Positions 1 through 6,966 of a DNA stretch of 13,958 nt are shown here, piece after piece. This DNA comes from an uncultured Collinsella sp. (GTDB taxonomy: Bacteria > Actinomycetota > Coriobacteriia > Coriobacteriales > Coriobacteriaceae). The translations under genes and the position numbers were made by a program. Location of the stretch: assembly GCA_900758845.1 (NCBI GenBank), contig CAAESW010000081.1, forward strand, positions 1 to 13,958, in the 5' to 3' direction. Under the pieces are notes generated by a model. The model had not been told where the DNA came from and made no database searches. It saw only the letters and a list, made by a program, of their open reading frames with translations. Numbering within the stretch: position 1 is the stretch's first letter; every line of letters begins with the position of its first letter.

Positions 1-50
1 CCCGTACGTGGGACGACCGCCGCTTGCGTTAGCCGCAATGAGTCGTGCGA

Positions 51-692
51 TTAGAGCCCCAGGAGCTCCTTGACCTTGGCGATGATGGCCTCGTCGGTGG
101 CGTTGGCAAAGAAGTACTCCTGGAAGTGCTCGCCGGCAAGTGCGCCCTTCACCAGGTCCTGATCGATCTCGCCCAGGACGTCGACGAGCGGACGCATGGT
201 CACAGCGCGCACGCCGTCGAGGATCTTCTTGTTGCGCTGCTCGGGCTCAACGCGCTCGGCAGGATAGCCGTTGCCCGAACCAAAGCCAAAGAGCTTCTCG
301 AAGGTGTACTCAAGATTGAGCTCCTGGCCCCAGCCGTTCTTGAGGGCGAAGGGCATGGCAACGGCGTTGCCATCGTTGACCTGGGCAAAGGTGTAGGCGT
401 CGAGCGGGTCGGCAACGTGGCCGCACAGCACGCCGGGGAAGGAGTTACAGGCGAGCATGGCGCCCTCGCCGGTGCCGCAGCCGGTCACGACGTAGTCGGC
501 AGCGCCGGAGTTCAGCAGCACGGCGGCAAGGATGCCGTTCTGCACGTAGGTGAGGGGCTTGGAATCGGCGTCGGCATACATGCCATAGTTAAAGACGGTG
601 TGCCCCATGGGCTCGACAACCTTCTTAAGGGCAGCCTCGATCATAGGGTTCTTGGAGTTCTGAGAGTTCTCATTGATCAGAGCGATCTTCAT
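51..692 (-). CDS. dhuI: RpiB/LacA/LacB-fold isomerase, DhuI-like
   Basis: The 213-residue protein has the RpiB/LacAB fold pattern: an N-terminal MKIALINENSQNSKNP strand-loop and the catalytic-loop motif TGCGTGEGAMLACN, with Cys72 at the place of the RpiB base. It is longer than plain RpiB (about 150 residues) and carries the extra C-terminal domain seen in the long subgroup. Streptococcal DhuI belongs to this fold. It converts 4-deoxy-L-threo-5-hexosulose-uronate to 3-deoxy-D-glycero-2,5-hexodiulosonate, and its gene sits beside a DhuD SDR, exactly as here. The function is inferred mostly from that pairing; a ribose- or galactose-6-phosphate isomerase is the alternative. The ATG has a GAAAGG ribosome-binding site. 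The protein is cytosolic and probably co-transcribed with the SDR gene upstream across a 140-base gap that holds a palindrome. Confidence 0.75.
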   Translation of the reverse strand: MKIALINENSQNSKNPMIEAALKKVVEPMGHTVFNYGMYADADSKPLTYVQNGILAAVLLNSGAADYVVTGCGTGEGAMLACNSFPGVLCGHVADPLDAYTFAQVNDGNAVAMPFALKNGWGQELNLEYTFEKLFGFGSGNGYPAERVEPEQRNKKILDGVRAVTMRPLVDVLGEIDQDLVKGALAGEHFQEYFFANATDEAIIAKVKELLGL

Positions 693-717
693 TGCGAATT
701 ACCTTTCTATTTCTAAC

Positions 718-780
718 TTGCGGTGAAATACGGACTGTTTTGCCTGATAGAAGCCAAAACCAATCCTTATCTCACCGCAA
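718..780. repeat. REP-like imperfect palindrome between dhuD-like and dhuI-like genes
   Basis: The outer arms TTGCGGTGA (718-726) and TCACCGCAA (772-780) are perfect. Pairing continues inward through ATA, GGA, TG and TTTTG with a few mismatches, giving arms of about 25 bases. In the minus-strand transcript this would form a long hairpin between the two genes, where it could stabilise or separate the messages. The left arm recurs at 13843-13865 with 22 of 23 bases identical, so this is a dispersed repeat and not only a local terminator. There is no T-run after it on the minus strand. Confidence 0.6.
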
Positions 781-832
781 CTCAAATGAAAAACGAGTGG
801 ATGAAACCTGATATGGGCAGTTGCGGCGACGC

Positions 833-1642
833 TTATTGAGGCTGCTTTCCAATGTATGCGAGGATTCCACCGTCGACGTAGAGGATGTGGCCGTTGACGA
901 AGTTCGATGCATCGGAAGCCAAGAACACGGCGGGGCCCTTCAGATCCTCGGGCGTGCCCCAACGGGCGGCCGGCGTCTTGGCAATGATGAACTGGTCAAA
1001 CGGGTGGCGGCTGCCGTCGGGCTGCGTCTCGCGCAGGGGTGCGGTTTGCGGCGTGGCGATGTAGCCGGGTCCAATGCCGTTGCACTGGATATTGGCCTCG
1101 CCAAACTCCGAGCAGATGTTCTTGGTGAGCATCTTGAGTCCGCCCTTGGCGGCGGCATAGCCGGCGATGGTCTCGCGACCTAGCTCGCTCATCATCGAGC
1201 AGATGTTGATGATCTTGCCGTGGCCCTTGGCGATCATGCCGGGCAGGCAGGCCTTGGACACGATAAACGGTGCGTTGAGGTCAATATCGACGACGCGGCG
1301 GAAGTCCTCGGCGCTCATGTCGAGCATCGGGGTGCGCTGAATGACGCCGGCATTGTTGACCAGGATGTCGGGCGTGGTGCCAAAGTCGGCCTCGATTTTG
1401 GCGATGAGCTCGGCAACGGCGGCCTCGTCGGTGACGTCTGCCACGTAACCATGAGCCTCAAAGCCCAGCTCGCGGTAGTGCTTCTCGGCCTCGGCGACCT
1501 TGTCGGCGTGACGTGCATTAAAGGCGATCTTGGCGCCGGCCTCTCCGAGCGCCTCGGCAATGGCCATACCGATGCCATAGGTGGCGCCGGTCACGAGCGC
1601 GACCTTGCCATCCAGGCGGAAGCTGTCCATAAGATCAGACAT
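833..1642 (-). CDS. dhuD: SDR oxidoreductase, DhuD-like 2-keto-3-deoxygluconate dehydrogenase (gluconate 5-dehydrogenase family)
   Basis: This is a 269-residue classical short-chain dehydrogenase. The cofactor motif TGATYGIG is at residues 18-25, NNAG at 96-99, catalytic Ser149, and YAAAK at Tyr162-Lys166. The central stretch INICSMMSELGRE and the ending ILAYIGKQPQ are typical of the group annotated as gluconate 5-dehydrogenase that includes streptococcal DhuD. That enzyme reduces 3-deoxy-D-glycero-2,5-hexodiulosonate to KDG with NADH. The pairing with an RpiB-fold isomerase supports the DhuD role over a gluconate 5-dehydrogenase role. The start is the ATG at 1642, because AAAGGA lies five bases upstream; an in-frame ATG nine codons earlier lacks as good a site. 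The gene has its own probable promoter in the 160-base gap after the GntR gene. Confidence 0.75.
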   Translation of the reverse strand: MSDLMDSFRLDGKVALVTGATYGIGMAIAEALGEAGAKIAFNARHADKVAEAEKHYRELGFEAHGYVADVTDEAAVAELIAKIEADFGTTPDILVNNAGVIQRTPMLDMSAEDFRRVVDIDLNAPFIVSKACLPGMIAKGHGKIINICSMMSELGRETIAGYAAAKGGLKMLTKNICSEFGEANIQCNGIGPGYIATPQTAPLRETQPDGSRHPFDQFIIAKTPAARWGTPEDLKGPAVFLASDASNFVNGHILYVDGGILAYIGKQPQ

Positions 1643-1699
1643 AGCGATCCTTTCAAAAGAAACGTTCATCTATATAAGTCTTGCTTTTCATACAAGGTC

Positions 1700-1705
1700 A
1701 GTATA
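1700..1705 (-). promoter_or_regulatory. Possible -10 box for the dhuD-dhuI arm
   Basis: On the minus strand the hexamer TATACT lies about 58 bases upstream of the SDR start codon. No good -35 box is found 16-18 bases before it (TCTTTT), which would fit an activated promoter. A LacI-like palindrome lies at about -60 from the expected start point. Confidence 0.4.
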
Positions 1706-1747
1706 GGAGAAGAGGGGGAATTAAAAGACAGATTCTCCTAAAAACAG

Positions 1748-1759
1748 GTGAACGTTCAC
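1748..1759. promoter_or_regulatory. LacI-type palindrome GTGAACGTTCAC
   Basis: This is a perfect 12-base palindrome with a central CG, the hallmark of LacI/CcpA-family operators. It lies in the gap between the GntR gene and the SDR gene. A related sequence, TGAACGTTTC on the minus strand at 1659-1668, lies in the SDR leader just before the ribosome-binding site. Two such sites flanking the expected promoter suggest control by a LacI-family protein that is not encoded in the window. Confidence 0.45.
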
Positions 1760-1802
1760 TTTTAAAAGGTAAACGGTGGTCTCGCCCTTGCCGTGCGGAC
1801 GT

Positions 1803-2495
1803 CTATTTGCTCTGTTCCTGCGCTCCCTCTGCGATCATGTTGCGGTTGTACACCAGATGCAGGTACATCGCGTCGTGCGCGGCGGTGGGATTGCGCGAGG
1901 CGATGGCGTCGGCCACATCGCGGTGCGTGCGGATAGTTTCCTCGACGAGCTTTTTGCCAGTCACGTCGATAAAGAGGGGGACGGATGCCTTGAGCACGCC
2001 CATCAGGCGGGGAACGACGAGGTTTCCGGAGCTCTCGGCAATGGCATTGTGGAACGCGGTGTCGGCGGCGGAGTAATCCTTACCGGCCTCGGCCAGGCGC
2101 TCGGATTCATCGCAGAGCTCTTCGATGCAGACGACCTGATCGTTGGTTGCGTGCTCGGCCGCCATGCGTGCCATCTGCGGCTCGATCATAAAGCGCACCT
2201 CGAGTAGGTCGCGCGCCAGACGCTGCTTGTCGTCGATAAAGGTAAAGCCCAGCGGGTCGTCGGCAACGCCGGGGTTTGACGCCACATAGGTGCCCGAACC
2301 CTGCTTAATGCGCACGATATTGCGCGACTGCAGCAACTTCATGGCCTCGCGCACGGTGCTCCTGCCGGCGCCCAAGCGCTCGACCAGCACGGTTTCCTTA
2401 GGTAGGCGATCGCCTTGCTCAAGGTGTTCATCCAGAATCAATTGAATGATTTTCTCCGATATTTGCTCGGGGAGTCCCGATTCGGCGCGGGCCAT
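1803..2495 (-). CDS. GntR-family (FadR/FCD subfamily) transcriptional regulator
   Basis: The 230-residue protein has an N-terminal winged helix with recognition helix GAGRSTVREAMKLL at about 42-55 and the GntR wing IKQGSGTYV. The C-terminal all-helical FCD domain has metal- or ligand-binding residues Asp145, His149, His191 and His213. FCD regulators usually bind sugar acids or other carboxylates and derepress neighbouring genes. The gene lies between the SDR/isomerase arm and the divergent permease/dehydratase arm, so it is the likely local regulator. The start at 2495 is chosen because AAAGG lies seven bases upstream; an ATG nine codons earlier has no such site. A CATCTGA half-site overlaps its own expected transcription start, which suggests autoregulation. 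Confidence 0.88.
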   Translation of the reverse strand: MARAESGLPEQISEKIIQLILDEHLEQGDRLPKETVLVERLGAGRSTVREAMKLLQSRNIVRIKQGSGTYVASNPGVADDPLGFTFIDDKQRLARDLLEVRFMIEPQMARMAAEHATNDQVVCIEELCDESERLAEAGKDYSAADTAFHNAIAESSGNLVVPRLMGVLKASVPLFIDVTGKKLVEETIRTHRDVADAIASRNPTAAHDAMYLHLVYNRNMIAEGAQEQSK

Positions 2496-2515
2496 AGCTA
2501 TACCTTTCATTACAA

Positions 2516-2535
2516 AATTCATCTGAGCTATTTTA
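2516..2535 (-). promoter_or_regulatory. Probable promoter and half-operator of the GntR gene
   Basis: On the minus strand TAAAAT at 2530-2535 is a plausible -10 box, with a weak CCAATA 17 bases before it. AATTCATCTGAG at 2516-2527 overlaps the expected start point. It resembles the AATTCATCAGACC element that precedes the permease gene. Confidence 0.4.
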
Positions 2536-2620
2536 GCGCACCACGGATGCGATATTGGCCGCTGGATTTGAGTCGGGCGGCTTAGATATACCGTTCGCAG
2601 CGCAAATACGACCGTTTACC

Positions 2621-2639
2621 AAATACATCAGATGTATTT
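2621..2639. promoter_or_regulatory. Perfect palindrome in the divergent promoter region
   Basis: AAATACATC and GATGTATTT flank a single central A, giving perfect nine-base arms. The core CATCAGATG shares CATCAGA with three further sites at 2661, 2690 and 2709. This is the most symmetric of them and the best candidate for the primary operator of the adjacent GntR regulator. Confidence 0.6.
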
Positions 2640-2660
2640 CGAACAAATTTCAAAATGAAA

Positions 2661-2716
2661 CATCAGACCTTTCCAAAACACGCTATAGTCATCAGACGAA
2701 TTCAAAAGGTCTGATG
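2661..2716 (+). promoter_or_regulatory. GntP promoter with repeated CATCAGAC operator sites
   Basis: TATAGT at 2684-2689 is a good -10 box for the permease operon; its -35 region is poor. CATCAGAC occurs at 2661-2668 and 2690-2697, and its complement GTCTGATG at 2709-2716, so sites lie on both sides of the -10 box. A repressor bound there would block transcription directly. Confidence 0.55.
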
Positions 2717-2729
2717 AATTGGAGGAAAG

Positions 2730-4091
2730 ATGTCAGACCCAACGTTTATGGCCGACCCCACCAGGCTGGTCATCGCCGCTATCGTGGGCATCGCGCTGCT
2801 GCTTGCGCTCATCATTAAGTTCAAGCTGCATCCTGTGCTTTCGATGATGGTCTCGGCGCTCGCGATCGGCATCGGCGCCGGTATGCCGCTCGACCTGGTG
2901 GCGGACACTGTCACCAAGGGCGTGGGAACCACGCTGCAAAACATCGCCCTGCTCATTGGCCTCGGCTCGATGTTTGGCCAGATTCTTGAGGAGAGCGGCG
3001 GCGCCAAGAAGATCGCCCAGACCTTCATCGATACCTTTGGGCAGGGTCATTCCAGCTGGGCGCTGGGCATTACCGGTCTGGTTATCGGCACTACGGTGTT
3101 CTTTGAGGCCGGCGTGGTCGTTTTGATCCCACTTGCGTTTAGCGTGGCATCCCAGACCAAGAAGTCGACGCTCTACTACGGCATCGCACTGCTCGCGGGA
3201 CTGGCCGCCGGCTATGCGTTTGTGCCGCCTTCGGCCGGTTCGGTTTTGGTCGCCGGCACGCTCGGTGTCGACCTGGGCACCATGATTCTTGTCGGTATCC
3301 CTACCGCCTTCATCGCCATGGCGATCGCCGGCGTCATCTGGGGCCGCAACGTGGGCGGTCGCATCTTTACCGATGTTCCGGAGCACTTTACCTCTGCCGA
3401 GGGCGCGAGCGACGAAAAGGAGCTTCCCTCCTTTGGCATGGTGCTTGCCATTGTGCTCACGCCGCTTTGTCTGATTTTGCTGGGCACGCTGTCTTCTTAT
3501 ATCCCCATGCCCGCCGAGCTCGCCTCGATTCTCGCCTTCCTGGGCAAGCCGTTCGTCGCTTTGACGCTCGCCACGCTCGTCGCGATGTATCTGCTGGGCG
3601 CGCGGCGCGGCTACTCCGGCGCCGAGCTCAAGGCCCTGCTCGACCGCTCTCTTAAGCCCGTCGGCATGATCTTGCTGGTTATCGCCTGTGGCGGCGTCAT
3701 TCGCTGGATGCTGCAAGACTGCGGCTTGGGCCAGGTTATCGGCCCTATGCTCGAGGCCTCACCGCTGCCTTTGGTGGTCGTTGCCTTTTTGATTGCCGTC
3801 ATGGTGCGTGCCTCTGTCGGCAGCTCCATCGTCGCTATGACCATGGCATCGGGCATTATGGCCGCCATGCCCGCGGTTGCAGGAGCCTCGGTGCTCATGC
3901 GTGCCGCTATCTGTCTTGCTATCTGCGGCGGTGCCACGGCCCTCTCGCACGTCAACGATGCCGGTTTTTGGATGTGCTCCTCGTTCCTGGAGATTGACGA
4001 GAAGACAACCCTCAAGTCCTGGACCGTTATGGAGACGCTCATCGGCCTTTCGGGTCTTGTCTGCGCCCTAGTGATTTCGTTCTTCGCCTAG
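2730..4091 (+). CDS. gntP: GntP-family gluconate/aldonate:H+ symporter
   Basis: The 453-residue hydrophobic protein has about a dozen membrane segments and no cleavable signal. It shows GntP-family patterns: the N-terminal KFKLHPVLSMMVSAL, the GSMFGQILEESGGAKKIAQTF segment after the third helix, and HVNDAGFW near residue 410 in the C-terminal half. The family carries gluconate and related sugar acids with protons; DsdX-type members carry D-serine, but the dehydratase next door favours an aldonate. GGAGG lies five bases before the ATG. The dehydratase gene follows after 108 bases in the same direction, so the two probably form one operon controlled by the CATCAGA sites upstream. Confidence 0.88.
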   Translation: MSDPTFMADPTRLVIAAIVGIALLLALIIKFKLHPVLSMMVSALAIGIGAGMPLDLVADTVTKGVGTTLQNIALLIGLGSMFGQILEESGGAKKIAQTFIDTFGQGHSSWALGITGLVIGTTVFFEAGVVVLIPLAFSVASQTKKSTLYYGIALLAGLAAGYAFVPPSAGSVLVAGTLGVDLGTMILVGIPTAFIAMAIAGVIWGRNVGGRIFTDVPEHFTSAEGASDEKELPSFGMVLAIVLTPLCLILLGTLSSYIPMPAELASILAFLGKPFVALTLATLVAMYLLGARRGYSGAELKALLDRSLKPVGMILLVIACGGVIRWMLQDCGLGQVIGPMLEASPLPLVVVAFLIAVMVRASVGSSIVAMTMASGIMAAMPAVAGASVLMRAAICLAICGGATALSHVNDAGFWMCSSFLEIDEKTTLKSWTVMETLIGLSGLVCALVISFFA

Positions 4092-4155
4092 TTCGCGTAG
4101 CTAAGCATCTTTCGCCGAGTGCATCGCTCGGTACCCATTTACACCTGATTCATTA

Positions 4156-4168
4156 ACCAACGATTGGT
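4156..4168. promoter_or_regulatory. Small palindrome before the dehydratase gene
   Basis: ACCAA and TTGGT flank CGA, about 30 bases before the dehydratase start. A weak five-base stem (CCGAG/CTCGG, 4116-4132) lies between it and the permease gene. Either could tune expression inside the operon; neither is strong evidence by itself. Confidence 0.25.
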
Positions 4169-4199
4169 ACAACCGTTCAAATCAAAAGAGGAGAGCATC

Positions 4200-5978
4200 A
4201 TGGACGAGAAGACCAAGGCACAGATTCAGCAGGAGGCAGCCGACCTGGTTGCCAAGCAGCAGCCGCGTTCCGGCAAGTTTCGCACCATCAGCCCCGAGAT
4301 GGACCCGCTGCGTCTGGGGTCTGGCTGGACCATCGAGGATCTGGACAAGCCGCAGGTCATTATCGAGTCGACGTTTGGCGACTCGCACCCGGGTTCTGCC
4401 GGCCTGTTTGATCTGGTCGAGGAGGTCCGTGCTGGCGTTGCCGAGGCTGGCGGTCACGGTGCTCGTTACTTCTGCACCGATATCTGCGACGGCGAGGCCC
4501 AGGGACACGACGGCATTAACTACTCGCTGCCCAGCCGCGACATGATCGCCAACATGATCGAGATCCATGCCAAGGCCACCCCGTTCGACGCCGGCGTCTT
4601 TGTCGCCAGCTGCGATAAGGGCCTGCCTGCGAACCTCATGGCCATGGGCCGCATCAACATCCCCTCCATCGTCGTTACCGGCGGCGTCATGGATGCCGGT
4701 CCCGATCTGCTGACCTTGGAGCAGCTCGGCGCGATTTCTGCCCGCTACGAGCGCGGCGAGATCTCCCGCGAGGAGCTTGAGTTTGCCAAGCACAACGCAT
4801 GCCCCAGCTGCGGCGCCTGCTCCTTTATGGGTACCGCCTCGACCATGCAGGTCACGGCCGAGGCCCTGGGCCTTATGCTCCCCGGCACGGCTCTGCTGCC
4901 CGCAACCAGCTCCGATCTGCGTGAGTTTGCGCGCGAGGCTGGCCGTCAGTCCGTGTGGCTCTCCGAGCACAACCTGTGCCCCCGCGACATCGTGACCAAG
5001 GAGTCCTTCGAGAATCTCATCATGGTCCACGGCGCCATCTCCGGTTCCACCAACTCGCTGCTGCACATTCCCGCGATCGCCCGCGAGTTTGGCATCGAGA
5101 TGTCCGCCGACGATTTCGATCGCCTGCACCGTGGCGCCCACTACCTGCTCAACGTTCGCCCCGCAGGCGAGTGGCCGGCGCAGTTCTTCTACTATGCGGG
5201 CGGCGTGCCGCGCATCATGGAGGAGATCAAGTCGATGCTCCACCTCGATGTCATGACCGTCACCGGCAAGACCCTCGGCGAAAACCTCGAGGACCTTAAG
5301 AACAACGGTTACTACGAGAAGTGCGGCCGCTACCTGGAGAAGTGGAATCTCAAGCGCGAGGACATCATCCGTCCGTTTGACCAGGCCTTCGGCACCGACG
5401 GTTCCATCGCCATCCTCCACGGCAATCTTGCTCCCGAGGGCGCGGTCGTCAAGCACACCGTCGTTCCGCGCGAGATGTTCCAGGCTACGCTCAAGGCCCG
5501 TCCGTTCGACTGCGAGGAGGACGCCATTCACGCCGTCCTGACGCACGAGGTCAAGCCCGGCGATGCCGTTATCATTCGCTATGAGGGCCCCAAGGGTTCC
5601 GGCATGCCCGAGATGTTCTACACCACCGAGGCTATCGCCAGCGACCCCGAGCTGGGCGCGAGCATTGCCCTGATCACTGACGGCCGCTTCTCCGGCGCCT
5701 CCAAGGGCCCGGCTATCGGTCACGTTTCGCCCGAGGCTGCCGTGGGCGGTCCGATTGCCCTGATTGAGGAGGGCGACCTTATCCGGATCAACATCCCCGA
5801 GCGCTCGCTGTCTATCGTGGGCATCGCCGGCAAGGAGATGGAGCCGGCCGAGGTCGACGCCGTCCTGGCCGAGCGCCGAGCCGCTTGGAAGCCCAAGGCT
5901 AATCGCTATACCTCCGGCACGCTCAAGTTCTTTACCGAGCATGCAGTTTCCGCCATTCAAGGGGGCTACATGGAGTAG
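4200..5978 (+). CDS. IlvD/Edd-family dehydratase, probably a sugar-acid (aldonate) dehydratase
   Basis: The 592-residue protein matches IlvD/Edd enzymes in length and in motifs: CDGEAQGHDGINYSLPSRD near 96-114, CDKGLPANLMA from Cys138, GTASTM after Cys207, and ITDGRFSGASKG with the catalytic-type Ser498. The family dehydrates dihydroxy acids, aldonates or 6-phosphogluconate to 2-keto-3-deoxy acids with a Fe-S cluster. The first cluster cysteine of [2Fe-2S] members, in the PCN motif, is Gly65 here (HPGSAGL), while CPSCGAC at 201-207 brings two extra cysteines. This argues against ordinary IlvD of branched-chain amino acid synthesis, as does the GntP neighbour. The exact substrate cannot be told. 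The ATG at 4200 has AGAGGAGAG upstream and is preferred to a TTG 12 codons earlier. Confidence 0.85.
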   Translation: MDEKTKAQIQQEAADLVAKQQPRSGKFRTISPEMDPLRLGSGWTIEDLDKPQVIIESTFGDSHPGSAGLFDLVEEVRAGVAEAGGHGARYFCTDICDGEAQGHDGINYSLPSRDMIANMIEIHAKATPFDAGVFVASCDKGLPANLMAMGRINIPSIVVTGGVMDAGPDLLTLEQLGAISARYERGEISREELEFAKHNACPSCGACSFMGTASTMQVTAEALGLMLPGTALLPATSSDLREFAREAGRQSVWLSEHNLCPRDIVTKESFENLIMVHGAISGSTNSLLHIPAIAREFGIEMSADDFDRLHRGAHYLLNVRPAGEWPAQFFYYAGGVPRIMEEIKSMLHLDVMTVTGKTLGENLEDLKNNGYYEKCGRYLEKWNLKREDIIRPFDQAFGTDGSIAILHGNLAPEGAVVKHTVVPREMFQATLKARPFDCEEDAIHAVLTHEVKPGDAVIIRYEGPKGSGMPEMFYTTEAIASDPELGASIALITDGRFSGASKGPAIGHVSPEAAVGGPIALIEEGDLIRINIPERSLSIVGIAGKEMEPAEVDAVLAERRAAWKPKANRYTSGTLKFFTEHAVSAIQGGYME

Positions 5979-6105
5979 CGCCCATGCGCATCAAATATCT
6001 CCTCTCATAGATGTGCGGCATAAAGAGCCCCGAGTTCACGTCACCGGGGCGCGTTGTTCAGCGCCGCCGGGGCGCTCCACTCAAACGACAAGAGACGTCT
6101 TACGC

Positions 6106-6155
6106 AAGCGCCCGCGTCCGTGGATAAAACCACGGGCGTGGGCGCTTCTCTTTAT
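6106..6155 (+). terminator. Strong hairpin terminator after the dehydratase gene
   Basis: Eighteen-base arms at 6106-6123 and 6130-6147, starting AAGCGCCC and ending GGGCGCTT, pair with two wobble positions around an ATAAAA loop. CTCTTTATT follows on the plus strand. It would end the permease-dehydratase transcript and also lies just beyond the stop of the convergent minus-strand gene. Confidence 0.75.
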
Positions 6156-6166
6156 TCCCAGCCGCT

Positions 6167-6508
6167 TTATTCCCAGCCCTTCCGCACGTCAGGCTCGTAG
6201 CCAGCGGTTGCCTGGCGGCCGTTGCGAACGATGGGCTCACGAAGAATCTGCTGGTTATCGAGCACCTTTTCGAACTTCTGGTCGGCAGCAAGATGCTGTA
6301 CGAGCGCAACCGTGTCGGCATCTTTCGCCTTTGGATCGATCACAGCGTCGATCCCGCCGACGGCGCGCGCCACGCTTTCGAGCTCGCCTTTGCTCATCCC
6401 CTTTTCCTTCAAGTCGATGAACTGGAACTTCACACGACGTTCCTTGAAATAGCGCTGCGCCTTCTTAGTATCGAAGCTTTTCTTCGTGCCGAATATCTGG
6501 ATGTTCAT
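6167..6508 (-). CDS. ArsC/Spx-family (thioredoxin-fold) protein lacking the redox cysteine
   Basis: The 113-residue protein follows the ArsC/YffB/Spx pattern: MNIQIFGTKKSFDTKKAQRYFKER at the N-terminus, FIDLKEKGMSKGEL, and a REPIVRNGRQATAGYEPD segment that replaces the usual LxRP(I/V) region near the end. In relatives the residue after GTKK or GIKN is the reactive cysteine; here it is Ser11 (codon AGC, one base from TGC), and no cysteine exists anywhere in the protein. Classical arsenate reductase chemistry is therefore impossible. It could be a binding or regulatory Spx-like protein, or a recently inactivated copy. AAGGCGG precedes the ATG. All six Phe codons are TTC, as in the genes to the right. 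Confidence 0.8.
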   Translation of the reverse strand: MNIQIFGTKKSFDTKKAQRYFKERRVKFQFIDLKEKGMSKGELESVARAVGGIDAVIDPKAKDADTVALVQHLAADQKFEKVLDNQQILREPIVRNGRQATAGYEPDVRKGWE

Positions 6509-6792
6509 ACGTACCGCCTTCGCTCAATTCTCGTCCGTCCATGATACGACAAGGGAGCCGAGCAAAAACAGAGCAGGCGGAGATGGAGGAGGACGGCGAC
6601 CGACCGTCGGCAAGAGTCGGCCGGATCGGACTGGCGCCCAGCGCGCGCCGGCGACACGCTCGCAGCTGCACACATAGCCGATGTACAAGCTCGCCGCGGC
6701 GTTCCCTCGCCCCGTGGTGTGGCGATAGAGAAGCACGCCACCCGTCAACGATGGCGCCTCGGTGAAGAAAATCAACGTCTGGGTTACATCCC
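6509..6792. other. GC-rich intergenic stretch with no supported gene
   Basis: Several overlapping short open frames run through this stretch on both strands, but none has a ribosome-binding site or a recognisable domain. Their compositions (Arg, Pro and Ser rich) are those expected of random GC-rich frames. It may be remnant sequence at the edge of a transferred block. Confidence 0.5.
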
Positions 6793-6821
6793 TTGAAAGG
6801 GGCGAAGACGGCTGCTAGAAT
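6793..6821 (+). promoter_or_regulatory. Sigma-70-type promoter of the exporter operon
   Basis: TTGAAA (6793-6798), a 17-base spacer, and TAGAAT (6816-6821) form a good promoter. The expected start near 6828 gives the exporter a leader of about 200 bases. Confidence 0.65.
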
Positions 6822-6832
6822 ACCTCCCCGCT

Positions 6833-6946
6833 ATGAAGGATTTGACCAAAGCATACATCGCAATTCGGCGGCCCCTGGTATACGGGGCCTCTCCTGTTGT
6901 TCCCCAAGTGCGCTCTGAGCAGCCGCTTTCTTCCTGTCGTATCTGA
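6833..6946 (+). CDS. Possible leader peptide (37 codons) in the exporter leader
   Basis: An ATG about five bases after the expected transcription start opens a 37-codon frame beginning MKDLTKAYIA and ending in TGA at 6944-6946. No ribosome-binding site precedes it, so translation would have to be leaderless, which is common in Actinobacteria. A GGCCCC/GGGGCC hairpin (6870-6889) lies inside the frame, and a second hairpin starts at its stop codon. This layout resembles leader peptides that sense stalled ribosomes before drug-resistance genes. Conservation is unknown; the frame could also be chance. Confidence 0.35.
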   Translation: MKDLTKAYIAIRRPLVYGASPVVPQVRSEQPLSSCRI

Positions 6947-6966
6947 TGCACGCATAGCACGTGCAT
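6870..6966 (+). promoter_or_regulatory. Two leader hairpins upstream of the exporter
   Basis: Hairpin one has arms GGCCCC (6870-6875) and GGGGCC (6884-6889) with the loop TGGTATAC, followed by pyrimidine-rich TCTCCTGTTGTT. Hairpin two has arms ATGCACG (6946-6952) and CGTGCAT (6960-6966), followed by GTTATTTC. Either might act as an attenuator. Their relation to the small ORF is inferred from position only. Confidence 0.35.

Noticed and set aside
4182..5960. Open frame of 592 codons on the minus strand
   Set aside because: It is the complement of the dehydratase gene, kept open by high GC; its translation has no recognisable domain.
4200..5978. Naming the dehydratase ilvD
   Set aside because: The missing first cluster cysteine and the sugar-acid neighbours speak against the branched-chain amino acid enzyme.
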